From Alysiella crassa DSM 2578 (GTDB lineage: Bacteria; Pseudomonadota; Gammaproteobacteria; Burkholderiales; Neisseriaceae), in contig NZ_JQKH01000007.1 of NCBI RefSeq assembly GCF_000745955.1, positions 1 through 64,000 on the forward strand: 64,000 nucleotides of DNA, in the 5' to 3' direction. The position numbers and the translations under genes were made by a program. Shown piece by piece: positions 8,600 through 16,483 of this stretch (position 1 is its first letter; each line of letters starts with the position of its first letter). The notes under the pieces are model-generated. The model was not told the origin of the DNA. It searched no databases and worked only from the letters and a program-made list of their open reading frames with translations.

Positions 8600-9294
8600 G
8601 TTTCCGTGTCCCAAAAATAAGCGGCGGTTAAACCTGAAAATGCGCCAGCCATCACATACCACGCCCCCTGTGGCAATAGCCAGTACACCGCCGCCGCCAC
8701 GATTAAACTCACCAGCCAAGGGCGAGCAGCTTTTGCGCCGCGCCACATTCCGCGCACCAAAACCAAAAATACGGCAGGAAATGCCATATTAAAACCAAAT
8801 TTTTCAATATCATTGCCCAACAAATAACCAAATTGTGAACCGAGAAAACCGCAGCTCACCCATGTTATCCATAAATTCGCCGAAATGCCCCAATAATACG
8901 GCAAATTAAACGGCGGCAAACCTGCTTGTTCACGCTTTTTGATTTCTGCAATGCTCATCGCCCATGTTTCGTCTGTCATCAAAAATAAGGTAGGCAATAA
9001 TTGGCGTTTGGGCAAATGGCGTATATACGGGGTAAACGCCGCGCCCATCAAAATATGGCGGCTGTTAATCATCAAAGTCAGCGACCAAATCAGCAAAATG
9101 GGAATGGGGCTTGTCCACGCGCCCACCGCCGCAAATTCTGAACCGCCTGCAAAATTAATGCCCATCATCAAGGTGGTTTCCCATGCGGTCATGCCTTTTT
9201 GCGCGGCTTGTGCGCCCAAAATCAGGGCAAAGGGAATAATGCCTATGGTAATGGGCAAGGTTTCGCGTATGCCTCGTTTGAATTCTGTATTCAT
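8596..9294 (-). CDS. azlC: Branched-chain amino acid exporter large subunit (AzlC family)
   Basis: The 232-residue multi-span protein has the AzlC signature: RGIRETLPITIGIIPFALILG at the start (first 20 residues of the signature shown in part), then NFAGGSEFAAVG, INSRHILMGAAF and MTDETWAM. It is the permease subunit of the AzlCD exporter. It overlaps azlD by 4 bp. Confidence 0.9.
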   Translation of the reverse strand: MNTEFKRGIRETLPITIGIIPFALILGAQAAQKGMTAWETTLMMGINFAGGSEFAAVGAWTSPIPILLIWSLTLMINSRHILMGAAFTPYIRHLPKRQLLPTLFLMTDETWAMSIAEIKKREQAGLPPFNLPYYWGISANLWITWVSCGFLGSQFGYLLGNDIEKFGFNMAFPAVFLVLVRGMWRGAKAARPWLVSLIVAAAVYWLLPQGAWYVMAGAFSGLTAAYFWDTET

Positions 9295-9503
9295 ATTATT
9301 TTGATTTTATTTTGAAATTTGATTTTCAGGCTGCCTGAAATGTGGGACGCACCCTACATGTTTGTAAACGGCGAGAATTTTAACATAATTTTTCGTGAAC
9401 ACATTTCGCCAAAAAATCATCAAAATCCCCAAAAATACAAATTCAGGCTGCCTGAAAACGCGAAATCGCATAAAATCCAACTTTTACCCACAAATTACAC
9501 GCC

Positions 9504-10232
9504 ATGTCGCAACGCATTAACCATCAACCCATTTTCCTACTCACCAGTAAAGCATGGCGCGAAAACAGTCTTTGGATTGAAGCATTTAGCCGTGATTATG
9601 GGCGCGTGGCTTTGCTGGCGCGAAGTGCACGGACAAAGGGTTCGGAGTTGCGTGGGGTGTTGATTCCCTTTGTGCCGATTAGCGCGTCATGGTTTGGCAA
9701 GGAAGAATTGAAAACGCTGCACCGCGCCGAATGGCTCGGTGGTTGGGCGCAACCGCGTGGACGTGCGCTGTTTAGCGCGATGTATGTCAATGAATTGGTG
9801 TACAAACTCACGGCGCGTGAAGATGGGCAGCCTGAAATTTATCAGGCTTTGCATGATGTGATGAAACTGATTTGTTCTGAAAATCAACATATTGCGGCGT
9901 TGCGCCAATTTGAGTATCGGCTATTGAAAGCATTGGGCGTTGCGCCCGATTTTTCACGCGATGACAATGGACAAATCATTGAATTACAATATGATTATTG
10001 GATACGCCCTGAACACCCGATTCAACGCGTGGACACATTCAGGCAGCCTGAATCTGGTGTGGTGGCGCGTGGTGCGGTGTTGGCGGAAATTCAGTCGGGG
10101 CAATTCAGTCAGCCCGAACATGCGGTGGTGGCAGCGAAAATTATGCGTGAATTGATTGATTTCAGGCTGCCTGAAATGCACACGCGTTTGGTGTTGCAGC
10201 AACTCAATCAATTGAAACAGCGTATAAAATAA
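9504..10232 (+). CDS. recO: DNA repair protein RecO
   Basis: The 242-residue protein has the RecO OB-fold N-terminus (QPIFLLTSKAWRENSLWIEAFSRDYG, given here as family context, residues about 8-33), the helical FSAMYVNELVYKL block and a FEYRLLKALG block. RecO loads RecA onto SSB-coated single-stranded DNA in the RecFOR pathway, which in Neisseriaceae also serves recombination after transformation. The gene contains at least three DUS or near-DUS copies (about 9828, 10040, 10161), in line with DUS enrichment in genome-maintenance genes. The zinc-binding cysteines of some RecO proteins are absent. Confidence 0.92.
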   Translation: MSQRINHQPIFLLTSKAWRENSLWIEAFSRDYGRVALLARSARTKGSELRGVLIPFVPISASWFGKEELKTLHRAEWLGGWAQPRGRALFSAMYVNELVYKLTAREDGQPEIYQALHDVMKLICSENQHIAALRQFEYRLLKALGVAPDFSRDDNGQIIELQYDYWIRPEHPIQRVDTFRQPESGVVARGAVLAEIQSGQFSQPEHAVVAAKIMRELIDFRLPEMHTRLVLQQLNQLKQRIK

Positions 10233-10309
10233 GCAAATTCAATCATCATTTTTTATCTGCTTAACAAAAGCAATGGGCTAATTTATAATTTGATTTTAAT
10301 AACCCTTTT

Positions 10310-10445
10310 TTCAGGCTGCCTTACTCAAATATAGGGTGCGCCGTACGCACCAAATTCGCCATAATATTTTAATTATTCAAGCCATTTGGTGCGCACGGCG
10401 CACCCTACTGTGATTTTTATTGTGTACGGTAAGGCAGCCTGAAAA
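10310..10445. repeat. Degenerate MITE-like palindromic element, copy A
   Basis: A long inverted repeat, TAGGGTGCGCC(G)TACGCACCAAA at 10332-10354 against TTTGGTGCGCACGGCGCACC to about 10407, forms a strong hairpin between recO and zapE. The outer edges are DUS arms (about 10310 and 10430). The right edge, ATTGTGTACGGTA, is a decayed version of the terminal repeat TTGTCGTGTACTGTA of the better-preserved copy at 44410-44544. It has no coding capacity. Confidence 0.75.
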
Positions 10446-10466
10446 TCTACATTCGAGAAGAAAAAT

Positions 10467-11597
10467 ATGAGTACCGAAACCCGATTCACCCCACCCCCAT
10501 TTGCCAACCACAGCCCGCAAACGTGGTATCAAGCCGCCGCACAACACCCCGCATTCATCAAAGACAATGCGCAAGCCAAAGCCATTGAACACCTAGACCG
10601 CCTGTGGACGGAACTGATGATGTTCAAACGCAAACGCAATCGCTTTTTGGGGCGCAGCCTGCGTTCACCCGAAGTGCCGACTGGTTTGTATTTTTACGGT
10701 GGCGTGGGGCGCGGCAAAAGTTTTTTGATGGACGCGTTTTTTGGTTGCTTGCCGTATAAACGCAAACGCCGTGTGCATTTTCATGCGTTTATGGCGGAAA
10801 TTCATCAGCGTATGCGCGATAAACGCAGCGAACCCGACCCATTAAAAGCCGTTGCCCACAATATTGCCGAAGAAACCCGCGTGCTGTGTTTTGACGAATT
10901 TCACGTCAGCGACATTGCAGATGCGATGATTTTGGGGCGTTTGCTGGAAAACCTGTTTGCGGAAGGTGTGGTTTTGGTGGCGACTTCCAATTACGCGCCG
11001 TCTGAATTATATCCGCAGGGGCAAAATCGCAGCAGTTTTTTGCCAACCATCGCCTTGATTGAAAAGAAATTAACCGTGTTGAACGTGGACGGCGGCGAAG
11101 ATTATCGTATGCGCACGCTCACGCCAGCCGAAGTGTTCTACATTCCCAATAATGCGGAAAATGAAGCAAAACTCGCTGATTTGTTTAACCAATTGGCGGG
11201 CAAAGAAGAAAGGCAGCCTGAAAAAATCATCATTCACGAGCGCGAATTGACCTGCAAAGGGCGCACCGACCGTGTGATTTGGTTTGATTTCCGCACTTTG
11301 TGTTTTGGTACGCGTTCGCAAGCGGATTATTTGTGGCTGGCTGAACGCTACACCCACGTTTTGATTTCGGGTGTGGAAAAAATGACACCAAACGAAAAAA
11401 ACGAAGCGCGGCGTTTAACTTTGCTGGCGGACGTGTTTTACGATTACCGCGTGAAATTGTGTCTGACTTCGCAAGTGGCGATGGACGAGTTGTACACCGA
11501 AGGCGATTTTGCGCATGAATTTGTGCGCACGGTGAGCCGTTTGGTGGAAATGCAATCGGAAGATTATTTGGCGTTGCCGCATTTGAAATTGAAGTGA
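10467..11597 (+). CDS. zapE: Cell division protein ZapE, AFG1-like ATPase
   Basis: The 376-residue AAA+ protein has Walker A GGVGRGKSFLMD (about 78-89), Walker B RVLCFDEFHVSD (about 136-147) and a sensor-1 region VLVATSNYAPSELYPQG. These are the hallmarks of the AFG1/LACE1 family, called ZapE in Gram-negatives, where it associates with the Z-ring during constriction. A DUS adds ERQPEK in the middle. A DUS-pair terminator follows at 11609-11650. Confidence 0.92.
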   Translation: MSTETRFTPPPFANHSPQTWYQAAAQHPAFIKDNAQAKAIEHLDRLWTELMMFKRKRNRFLGRSLRSPEVPTGLYFYGGVGRGKSFLMDAFFGCLPYKRKRRVHFHAFMAEIHQRMRDKRSEPDPLKAVAHNIAEETRVLCFDEFHVSDIADAMILGRLLENLFAEGVVLVATSNYAPSELYPQGQNRSSFLPTIALIEKKLTVLNVDGGEDYRMRTLTPAEVFYIPNNAENEAKLADLFNQLAGKEERQPEKIIIHERELTCKGRTDRVIWFDFRTLCFGTRSQADYLWLAERYTHVLISGVEKMTPNEKNEARRLTLLADVFYDYRVKLCLTSQVAMDELYTEGDFAHEFVRTVSRLVEMQSEDYLALPHLKLK

Positions 11598-11608
11598 TTT
11601 GGCAGAAA

Positions 11609-11650
11609 TCAGGCAGCCTGAAAACGGATTTTGTTTTTCAGGCTGCCTGA
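11609..11650 (+). terminator. DUS-pair terminator after zapE
   Basis: Inverted DUS arms TCAGGCAGCCTGAAAA (11609-11624) and TTTTCAGGCTGCCTGA (11635-11650) make a 16-bp stem with a short loop. It separates zapE from the interrupted antitoxin-like gene. Confidence 0.75.
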
Positions 11651-11664
11651 AATAAGGACAAAAT

Positions 11665-11772
11665 ATGATTACGCAAAGCATTCATTTTGAAGTATCAGGA
11701 CAAGACGCGCAACGCCTATTAGCTGCTTGCCAAGCGCGAAATATTGCTCCAGTTCAAGCATTTGAATTATTT
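11665..11772 (+). pseudogene. Antitoxin-like gene, 5' part, interrupted by the prophage
   Basis: The ATG at 11665 has AAGGA just upstream. It encodes MITQSIHFEVSGQDAQRL, then LAACQARNIAPVQAFELF before the frame enters prophage DNA. Joining it across the prophage to 51816 onward continues as LNQWTADF; after one base of frameshift in a T5 run it continues PIFADEENRQRKLARAGGLA and ends at 51988, overlapping a PIN-toxin start. The family is not recognised with confidence; an antitoxin role is inferred from the downstream PIN-like start. Confidence 0.55.
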
Positions 11773-11773
11773 T
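11769..11773. repeat. Left prophage junction, target duplication ATTT(T)
   Basis: ATTTT at 11769-11773 matches ATTTT at 51816-51820 immediately after the terminal CA of the prophage. If the element starts TGTAAGG at 11773 the unambiguous duplication is 4 bp with one shared T; Mu-type transposition usually makes 5 bp. Deleting the prophage with one copy restores an open frame across the junction. Confidence 0.6.
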
Positions 11774-11787
11774 GTAAGGTCGCGGCG

Positions 11788-11853
11788 GCTTTTGCACTAA
11801 TTTGCGCCAGCTTTTGCACCGCTCATTGTAAAAATTTGCAGTAGCTTTTGCAC
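11788..11853. repeat. Prophage end: three GCTTTTGCAC repeats
   Basis: GCTTTTGCAC occurs at 11788-11797, 11810-11819 and 11844-11853. The middle copy sits in GCGCCAGCTTTTGCAC, which matches in inverted orientation GCACCAGCTTTTG near the opposite end (51701-51714 on the plus strand reads AAAAGCTGGTGCAA). I infer transposase end-binding sites, as in Mu attL/attR. Confidence 0.6.
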
Positions 11854-11899
11854 TTATTTAACCCCCATTTAAACACAATTTAAATGGGGGTTGAAACAT

Positions 11900-12736
11900 C
11901 TAAAACTTGTACACCATGTTGTCTTCATACCGAGCAGAATAATTCAAGCCAGCCATTAAGCTCACTTTATGATACCCTGCAAACCGTTCCCACCCATCTA
12001 GCTTATACCCAATTACCAAATCCAAGTAATCCAAAAACTCGCTGCGTGTTGAACTAAAGAAGACAAATGGCGGTCGCACCATACTCATCAACTTGAGAAA
12101 TTCTACCATTCCGAAGTACACATCATTATAATATGCCCCTTGAGCGGTGCAAACATAAGGCGGGTCAAGTAATAGTAACACCTTGTCTTGATTAATGAAT
12201 TGTGGCAATAAATCAACATACGATTGTGAAACAATCTCAAGTCCATCTAAATAACCATCAGCACTTGGATAACCGCTCAAACGCACACGATTGTAGAAGT
12301 TATGCTGCATCAAATCATCTAACGTCCGCGCTTGTTGACCACTAAACAAAATCCAACTTGCTACGCTCGCTACATCTACATAACCACCAAATGTCTGCAA
12401 AGTTGCCTGAACCACAGCCTTAAGTGCTGGTGTCAGCTTGGTTTTTCGCGGACAATCTTGCAATAAATTAAAGATAACTTGGCGTAAACGGTTGGTATCA
12501 TCAATATGCTGCAAGCGCGTGGCATAGCCATCAAAATCATTGTAAATCACACGTGCTGCGGGTTTACAGCGTTTCGCTGTGTGTGCCAACAAACCTGAAC
12601 CGCCGAACACATCAATAATTGTCCAACCGTCCCCATCGCCCGAAATCTGTTCATTTAAAACCTGTTTAAACGCTTTTAAAAAATTGCGTTTCTGCCCTGT
12701 GAAAGGCAATGGTGCTTGATGATAAGTCTTTGACAT
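11900..12736 (-). CDS. Phage D12-class N6-adenine DNA methyltransferase
   Basis: The 278-residue protein has the D12 (Dam/DpnM) signature: FTGQKR (12-17), SAM-binding motif DVFGGSGLL (42-50), NDFDG (66-70) and the catalytic DPPY (191-194) followed by YYNDVYF. It should methylate adenine at a specific site, not identifiable here. It is the last gene of the prophage, in the place of mom in phage Mu, and is preceded by a Com-like zinc-finger gene and a strong hairpin. A protective role for phage DNA against host restriction is inferred. AAGGA lies 8 bases before the ATG. Confidence 0.88.
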   Translation of the reverse strand: MSKTYHQAPLPFTGQKRNFLKAFKQVLNEQISGDGDGWTIIDVFGGSGLLAHTAKRCKPAARVIYNDFDGYATRLQHIDDTNRLRQVIFNLLQDCPRKTKLTPALKAVVQATLQTFGGYVDVASVASWILFSGQQARTLDDLMQHNFYNRVRLSGYPSADGYLDGLEIVSQSYVDLLPQFINQDKVLLLLDPPYVCTAQGAYYNDVYFGMVEFLKLMSMVRPPFVFFSSTRSEFLDYLDLVIGYKLDGWERFAGYHKVSLMAGLNYSARYEDNMVYKF

Positions 12737-12758
12737 TTTACGTCCTTTCGTACATGAA

Positions 12759-12798
12759 GACGGTTAGCGTGTGCCTGTTATCAGACACACGCGCCGTC
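12759..12798 (-). promoter_or_regulatory. Hairpin in the com-methylase spacer (candidate Com target)
   Basis: Read on the minus strand, GACGG-C-GCGTGTG pairs with CACACGC-TAA-CCGTC around a loop of about 12 bases. It lies 22 bases upstream of the methylase start codon. In Mu, Com binds the mom leader RNA and changes its structure to allow translation. The analogy is positional and structural, not demonstrated. Confidence 0.5.
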
Positions 12799-12829
12799 GG
12801 TACGCTAGGTACGCAAACTGTTCATTAAT

Positions 12830-12949
12830 TTAATTATTAAATATATTCAAATGCTTGCAACGTCTGCAATAGATTTTAACAACGCCATTGCCTGAAATTT
12901 CTAAAAGTTTACGATTACATTCATTACAAAACAAAGGTTTAAAAATCAT
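12830..12949 (-). CDS. com: Com-like zinc-finger translational regulator (39 aa)
   Basis: This small ORF reads MIFKPLFCNECNRKLLEI, then SGNGVVKIYCRRCKHLNIF. Cys8-x2-Cys11 and Cys28-x2-Cys31 form a four-cysteine knuckle with the C-N-x-C-N-R-K-L-L start and I-x-C-x-R-C-K core of Mu Com family proteins. Mu Com is an RNA-binding activator of mom translation. Here it lies 93 bases upstream of the adenine methylase on the same strand. At 39 residues it is shorter than Mu Com (about 62) because the tail after the second cysteine pair is missing. Confidence is high for a zinc knuckle, moderate for the Com function. Confidence 0.72.
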   Translation of the reverse strand: MIFKPLFCNECNRKLLEISGNGVVKIYCRRCKHLNIFNN

Positions 12950-12985
12950 TAATTGTACTGCCTTGTGCGTTAGTTTAAAATTCAC

Positions 12986-13117
12986 GCCGCCTAGCTAGGT
13001 GGCGGCTTTCCAACGCAGCTACATCTGCAATGGGGTGTGGGTTGCGTCCTAACCGCGCCCACATCGCCGTCTTTTCTTAAAACGCCGTCATTATACTGTG
13101 ACGGCGTTGATTTTTTT
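12986..13117 (-). terminator. Two hairpins downstream of the tail operon
   Basis: AACGCCGTCA (13081-13090) pairs with TGACGGCGTT (13099-13108), directly after the last tail gene on the minus strand, with T runs on both sides, so it probably ends the tail operon. A second stem, GCCGCC (12986-12991) with GGCGGC (13001-13006), lies between it and com. The remaining bases hold no gene I can support. Confidence 0.65.
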
Positions 13118-13146
13118 GTACGAAGCTCTTCAACATAATTTACAGA

Positions 13147-13380
13147 CTAAACCCGAATCTCCACCACTTTCACATCTGGCGCGGCTTCCAATATCCGCCC
13201 CGTTTTCGCATCGTAAAACACGCTCGCCCCCACCGCATAGCCCGACCCACGCAACACCACACTATGCCCACCAAACAAGGTTACCGCTTCCAACGCCCCA
13301 TCATCGCGGATTTTCGTGATTTTAGCAGCCTGACGATTCGGTTGCGGAAACACCGCTTGTAAGGTCTTTAAAATATTCAC
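13147..13380 (-). CDS. Small phage tail-operon protein, unknown
   Basis: The 77-residue protein has an SH3-like or small-barrel look: alternating hydrophobic strands around ITKIRDDGALEAVTLFGG and GSGYAVGASVFYDAKTGRIL. No family recognised. It is the last gene of the tail operon, 3 bp after the 591-residue tail protein. Confidence 0.65.
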   Translation of the reverse strand: MNILKTLQAVFPQPNRQAAKITKIRDDGALEAVTLFGGHSVVLRGSGYAVGASVFYDAKTGRILEAAPDVKVVEIRV

Positions 13381-13383
13381 TTT

Positions 13384-15159
13384 TTAATCTCCCAAATAAC
13401 GGTCTACCGTGAGTTTTTGCCACACCGCCACCGCGCCATCATTGTCCACGCCCACCTCCAATTCCACGCCCTGAATCACGCCAAACCACGCGCCATCGGC
13501 TTCGTCAAACCGCCAAATATCGCCGATTTTCGCACGCTCAATCGCGTATTTTTCGGACGGTGGCGCAAGCGTGATTTGTGCTTGCAAATGCGTTCCGCTT
13601 TCGCTTAACACTTTGATTCCTAAAGAACGACACACATTGTCCGCCGTGTACAGGCTGCCTGAAAGACTGGGCGCGGCTGGCATTTTATCCGTGCCATCGC
13701 GGTAAACGTGCGCCATGTTGGATAATGTGTGGGTCGGCGCAATCAACACGCTGTTATATTGCGTATTGACTTGTTTTTGCTCATCAATTTTCACAATCAC
13801 ATTCGGCGGACACACCACGTCCGCGCCATCGTCCAACAACCAAGCCGCTCGTTTCCAACGCGGTTTCACATTTAAAATCAACTCATTGGGGTGCGATTCA
13901 ATAAATGCGCCTGCGGTTTGTGCCAATTCCTGCATCATCGCAATCGGCGTTTTATCCGTTAAAACAAAGAGATGGGCTGGAATCCGCCAATTCGCCGCCG
14001 TCCAATCCTGCAATTTAAAATCGGTGTAACGCAATTGCGCGTCCACAATTTGCCGCGCCATCAAATCTTGATTAACCGTACCTGTTTGATTTTTCGCGTA
14101 ATCTTTGCCTAATTTCGCGGTCAAGCTACGACCCGACACGGTAAACGATTTGCGCCCAAATTCGCGGCTGGCTGAAATATTTTCCCCCATAAAAACAAAG
14201 GTTTCGCCATTGATTTTCAGCGTAATCGGCAAATCAGTTTGTCGGGTAAAATCAAATTTTTCAAAGTCTTGCGGTGGCATTTGCACCGAGCCTTGCCAAC
14301 AATAACTGTCCATGTCGGTTTTGATGCTCGCGCCGAATAATTCAAGCGGTTCGCCATTCACGCTGGCGGAAATGTCGTTTACAATCATATAAGTATCCAA
14401 TAAAGGAATCTGCGCCACCGCCCGACACGCAAACGGCAAGGGAATTTGTGTGCCATCGGTTTCGGTCTGATACACCTCAAATGTGAGCGGCAATTCGTCT
14501 GACGGCGGATTTTTGCCGCAGGGCGATTTGATTTCAGGATTTTTATTTGGTAAAACAATATCATACCAATGGCACGGCGGCTGCATACTGTCGCCTATTT
14601 GGGTTTTCAGGCAGCCTGAAACGTCCGCGCCCACAAATTGACCCGAAATCAGATTTGCTAAAAATTCGCCTGCAAATTCAGAGGATTGGCAGGATTTGCG
14701 AAATGCGCCCACCCAATTCGCCACGCCGTGATTTTTGTGTAACACACTGTCGCCAAAAGGATTATTTTGACAATGCTGTAAATTTTGGGTTTCGCTGATT
14801 TGCGCGGTGTGGCAGTTTTGCAGTAATGCGCTGTCATCATATTGATGTGTTTGACAAATTTGCACATCTGCCATGTCCAGCGTGCTGATTTCTAAACAAT
14901 TTTGCACATTCAGGCTGCCTGAAACATCCGCATCATGATTTTGCGCCAAATTTGCACCAACTGATTGATGAGATTGACATAAATCGGTTTTCAGGCTGCC
15001 TGAATAGTGGGCGCGAAAGTCAAACACCAATGGGCTGCGGCGCGGCGGCTTCGGTGGCGAAATCGGCGCAATATTGCCCACATCATCGCCAAACGCAATC
15101 GGCAAATCGTCATCAAAATCAGGTTGTAATTCGCTGAATTGAATGAGTAAATCGTCCAT
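13384..15159 (-). CDS. Large phage tail protein, possible tail-tip/hub-like component
   Basis: The 591-residue protein has two parts. Residues from about 225 on look like a tail hub: DTYMIVNDISASVNGEPLEL, FTVSGRSLTAKLGKDYA, then a helical MMQELAQTAGAFIESHPNEL region reminiscent of gpD/gp27-type proteins. The first 200 residues are unusual: Cys-, His-, Asn- and Gln-rich with irregular repeats such as VQICQTHQ, ALLQNCHTAQ and NLQHCQNN, interrupted by DUS-encoded SGSLK/SGCLK. Hub function is inferred from position after the tape measure and other tail genes. Confidence 0.6.
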   Translation of the reverse strand: MDDLLIQFSELQPDFDDDLPIAFGDDVGNIAPISPPKPPRRSPLVFDFRAHYSGSLKTDLCQSHQSVGANLAQNHDADVSGSLNVQNCLEISTLDMADVQICQTHQYDDSALLQNCHTAQISETQNLQHCQNNPFGDSVLHKNHGVANWVGAFRKSCQSSEFAGEFLANLISGQFVGADVSGCLKTQIGDSMQPPCHWYDIVLPNKNPEIKSPCGKNPPSDELPLTFEVYQTETDGTQIPLPFACRAVAQIPLLDTYMIVNDISASVNGEPLELFGASIKTDMDSYCWQGSVQMPPQDFEKFDFTRQTDLPITLKINGETFVFMGENISASREFGRKSFTVSGRSLTAKLGKDYAKNQTGTVNQDLMARQIVDAQLRYTDFKLQDWTAANWRIPAHLFVLTDKTPIAMMQELAQTAGAFIESHPNELILNVKPRWKRAAWLLDDGADVVCPPNVIVKIDEQKQVNTQYNSVLIAPTHTLSNMAHVYRDGTDKMPAAPSLSGSLYTADNVCRSLGIKVLSESGTHLQAQITLAPPSEKYAIERAKIGDIWRFDEADGAWFGVIQGVELEVGVDNDGAVAVWQKLTVDRYLGD

Positions 15160-15182
15160 TTTTCACTTTCAGGCTGCCTGAA

Positions 15183-15551
15183 TTAATCGCTCGGCACTTT
15201 GGGATAGCGTTTGTCCCACGCCACAGGGCGGTATGGGCTGTTGTAATTATCCAGCGCAAGAATGATAAATTGCCGTTTTTCATCAAGATGTTGCAGCAAA
15301 TAACTACCGTCTTCCGCGCTCCAAGTGCTGCGAACAAAACGCAAAGAGGCTTGGTCTACAGCAAACACGCGGCGGCGAGCAGGTTTGCCATTTACAGTAA
15401 CAATGCCCGCCGTGTTCTTTTTGCCCGAAATCACGCCGCGCCCCGTAAAAATGCTTTGAAATTGCACATTACGCCGCAACAAACTTCGCGCCCCACTTCT
15501 CGGTGGTGGCGTACTGAATAATAAACCACTTGAAATCAGATAATTAGCCAT
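15183..15551 (-). CDS. Phage tail-operon protein, unknown (122 aa)
   Basis: The protein starts MANYLISSGLLFSTPPPRSG and ends YRPVAWDKRYPKVPSD. It has an Arg-rich N-terminal third and a predicted beta-rich body (VFAVDQASLRFVRSTWSAED). It starts 8 bp inside the end of the preceding gene, which supports coupling in the tail operon. Family not recognised; likely a minor tail component. Confidence 0.65.
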   Translation of the reverse strand: MANYLISSGLLFSTPPPRSGARSLLRRNVQFQSIFTGRGVISGKKNTAGIVTVNGKPARRRVFAVDQASLRFVRSTWSAEDGSYLLQHLDEKRQFIILALDNYNSPYRPVAWDKRYPKVPSD

Positions 15552-16458
15552 TATTCACTTCCCATTGCGTGGCGTTGATTAAAAAATAATTGTCCGAGCC
15601 TGAATAGCCCAAACGGAATTTTAAAAACACATCGCTTGTGCCGTCTAATGGTACGCTGGTGCCGTTGGGTAAATCTTGCAAATTGTGTGCCGTGCGGTAA
15701 ACACCCGATAATAAGCCACGTAAATTCAAGCCGTTATTTCGTTCAAAAATATACACTTCGGACGCGCTCAAACCGCCTGTGATTTTGTCGGGATAAGTTG
15801 CGCCCAAGCCACTACCTGCCAGCAATGAATGCAGCTCACATTCCGCGCCCAATTCGGTGTTGTCCCAGCGTTTGCCCATGTAGGCGCGATTTGAACCGCC
15901 ACCTGTTACAAAATACAAAGAAGAGGTATTAAAATAATCATAACTACTTGATGATGAATGTAAGAACATGCAATTACCCGTGTCATTGGGTACAACAGTC
16001 GGCACATCACCAAAAAACAACATCGCCACTTCACTGCCACGATTGTCGCCAATCATCAGCAAAAATGCGCCATCATGCCCAATCAGCCACCAACTGTCTT
16101 GTTTCGCTCGCCCACTTTCCACCAAGCCGAATTTTTGATAATTGCCTGTGTAACCAAATTCGCCCGTACCTGCCGTCAAAGACGACATGGCGCGGAACGC
16201 TTGAAGCGTACAAACGCGCTGTTGTGGTTGATTGATTTTAAAGCAAAATCGGGTGCTTTCAGGCGATTGACTGCGAAACACGGCGGCGTTGGCTTCCTCA
16301 AAAGGCATTTCCCAGCCCAACGCGGTTTTATTGCCGTAGCCCGTAACCAAACAGGCTTTGAGCAAGGCTTTCAGGCTGCCTGCACTCGCGGATAAAACAG
16401 GTGCGCCTTCATCATTGGAGCTAAACAGGGTAACAGGTTTTAATTTGGTGTTTAACAT
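15544..16458 (-). CDS. Phage tail/virion protein, unknown (304 aa)
   Basis: I chose the ATG at 16458, which gives MLNTKLKPVTLFSSNDEGAP and has AAAGG upstream; an in-frame start 26 residues earlier adds a hydrophobic stretch that looks spurious. The body is Gly-, Ser- and aromatic-rich (CLVTGYGNKTALGWEMPFEE, GDNRGSEVAMLFFGD). It resembles the group of roughly 300-residue tail proteins in Mu-like siphophages, but I cannot name a function. A role at the tail tip is inferred from position. Confidence 0.65.
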   Translation of the reverse strand: MLNTKLKPVTLFSSNDEGAPVLSASAGSLKALLKACLVTGYGNKTALGWEMPFEEANAAVFRSQSPESTRFCFKINQPQQRVCTLQAFRAMSSLTAGTGEFGYTGNYQKFGLVESGRAKQDSWWLIGHDGAFLLMIGDNRGSEVAMLFFGDVPTVVPNDTGNCMFLHSSSSSYDYFNTSSLYFVTGGGSNRAYMGKRWDNTELGAECELHSLLAGSGLGATYPDKITGGLSASEVYIFERNNGLNLRGLLSGVYRTAHNLQDLPNGTSVPLDGTSDVFLKFRLGYSGSDNYFLINATQWEVNNG

Positions 16459-16483
16459 ATTGATTAACCTTTTGATTTTTAGT

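Noticed and set aside
12950-13146. Riboswitch in the gap before com
   Set aside because: The hairpins are simple terminator-like stems after the tail operon; no multi-helix junction or known riboswitch motif.
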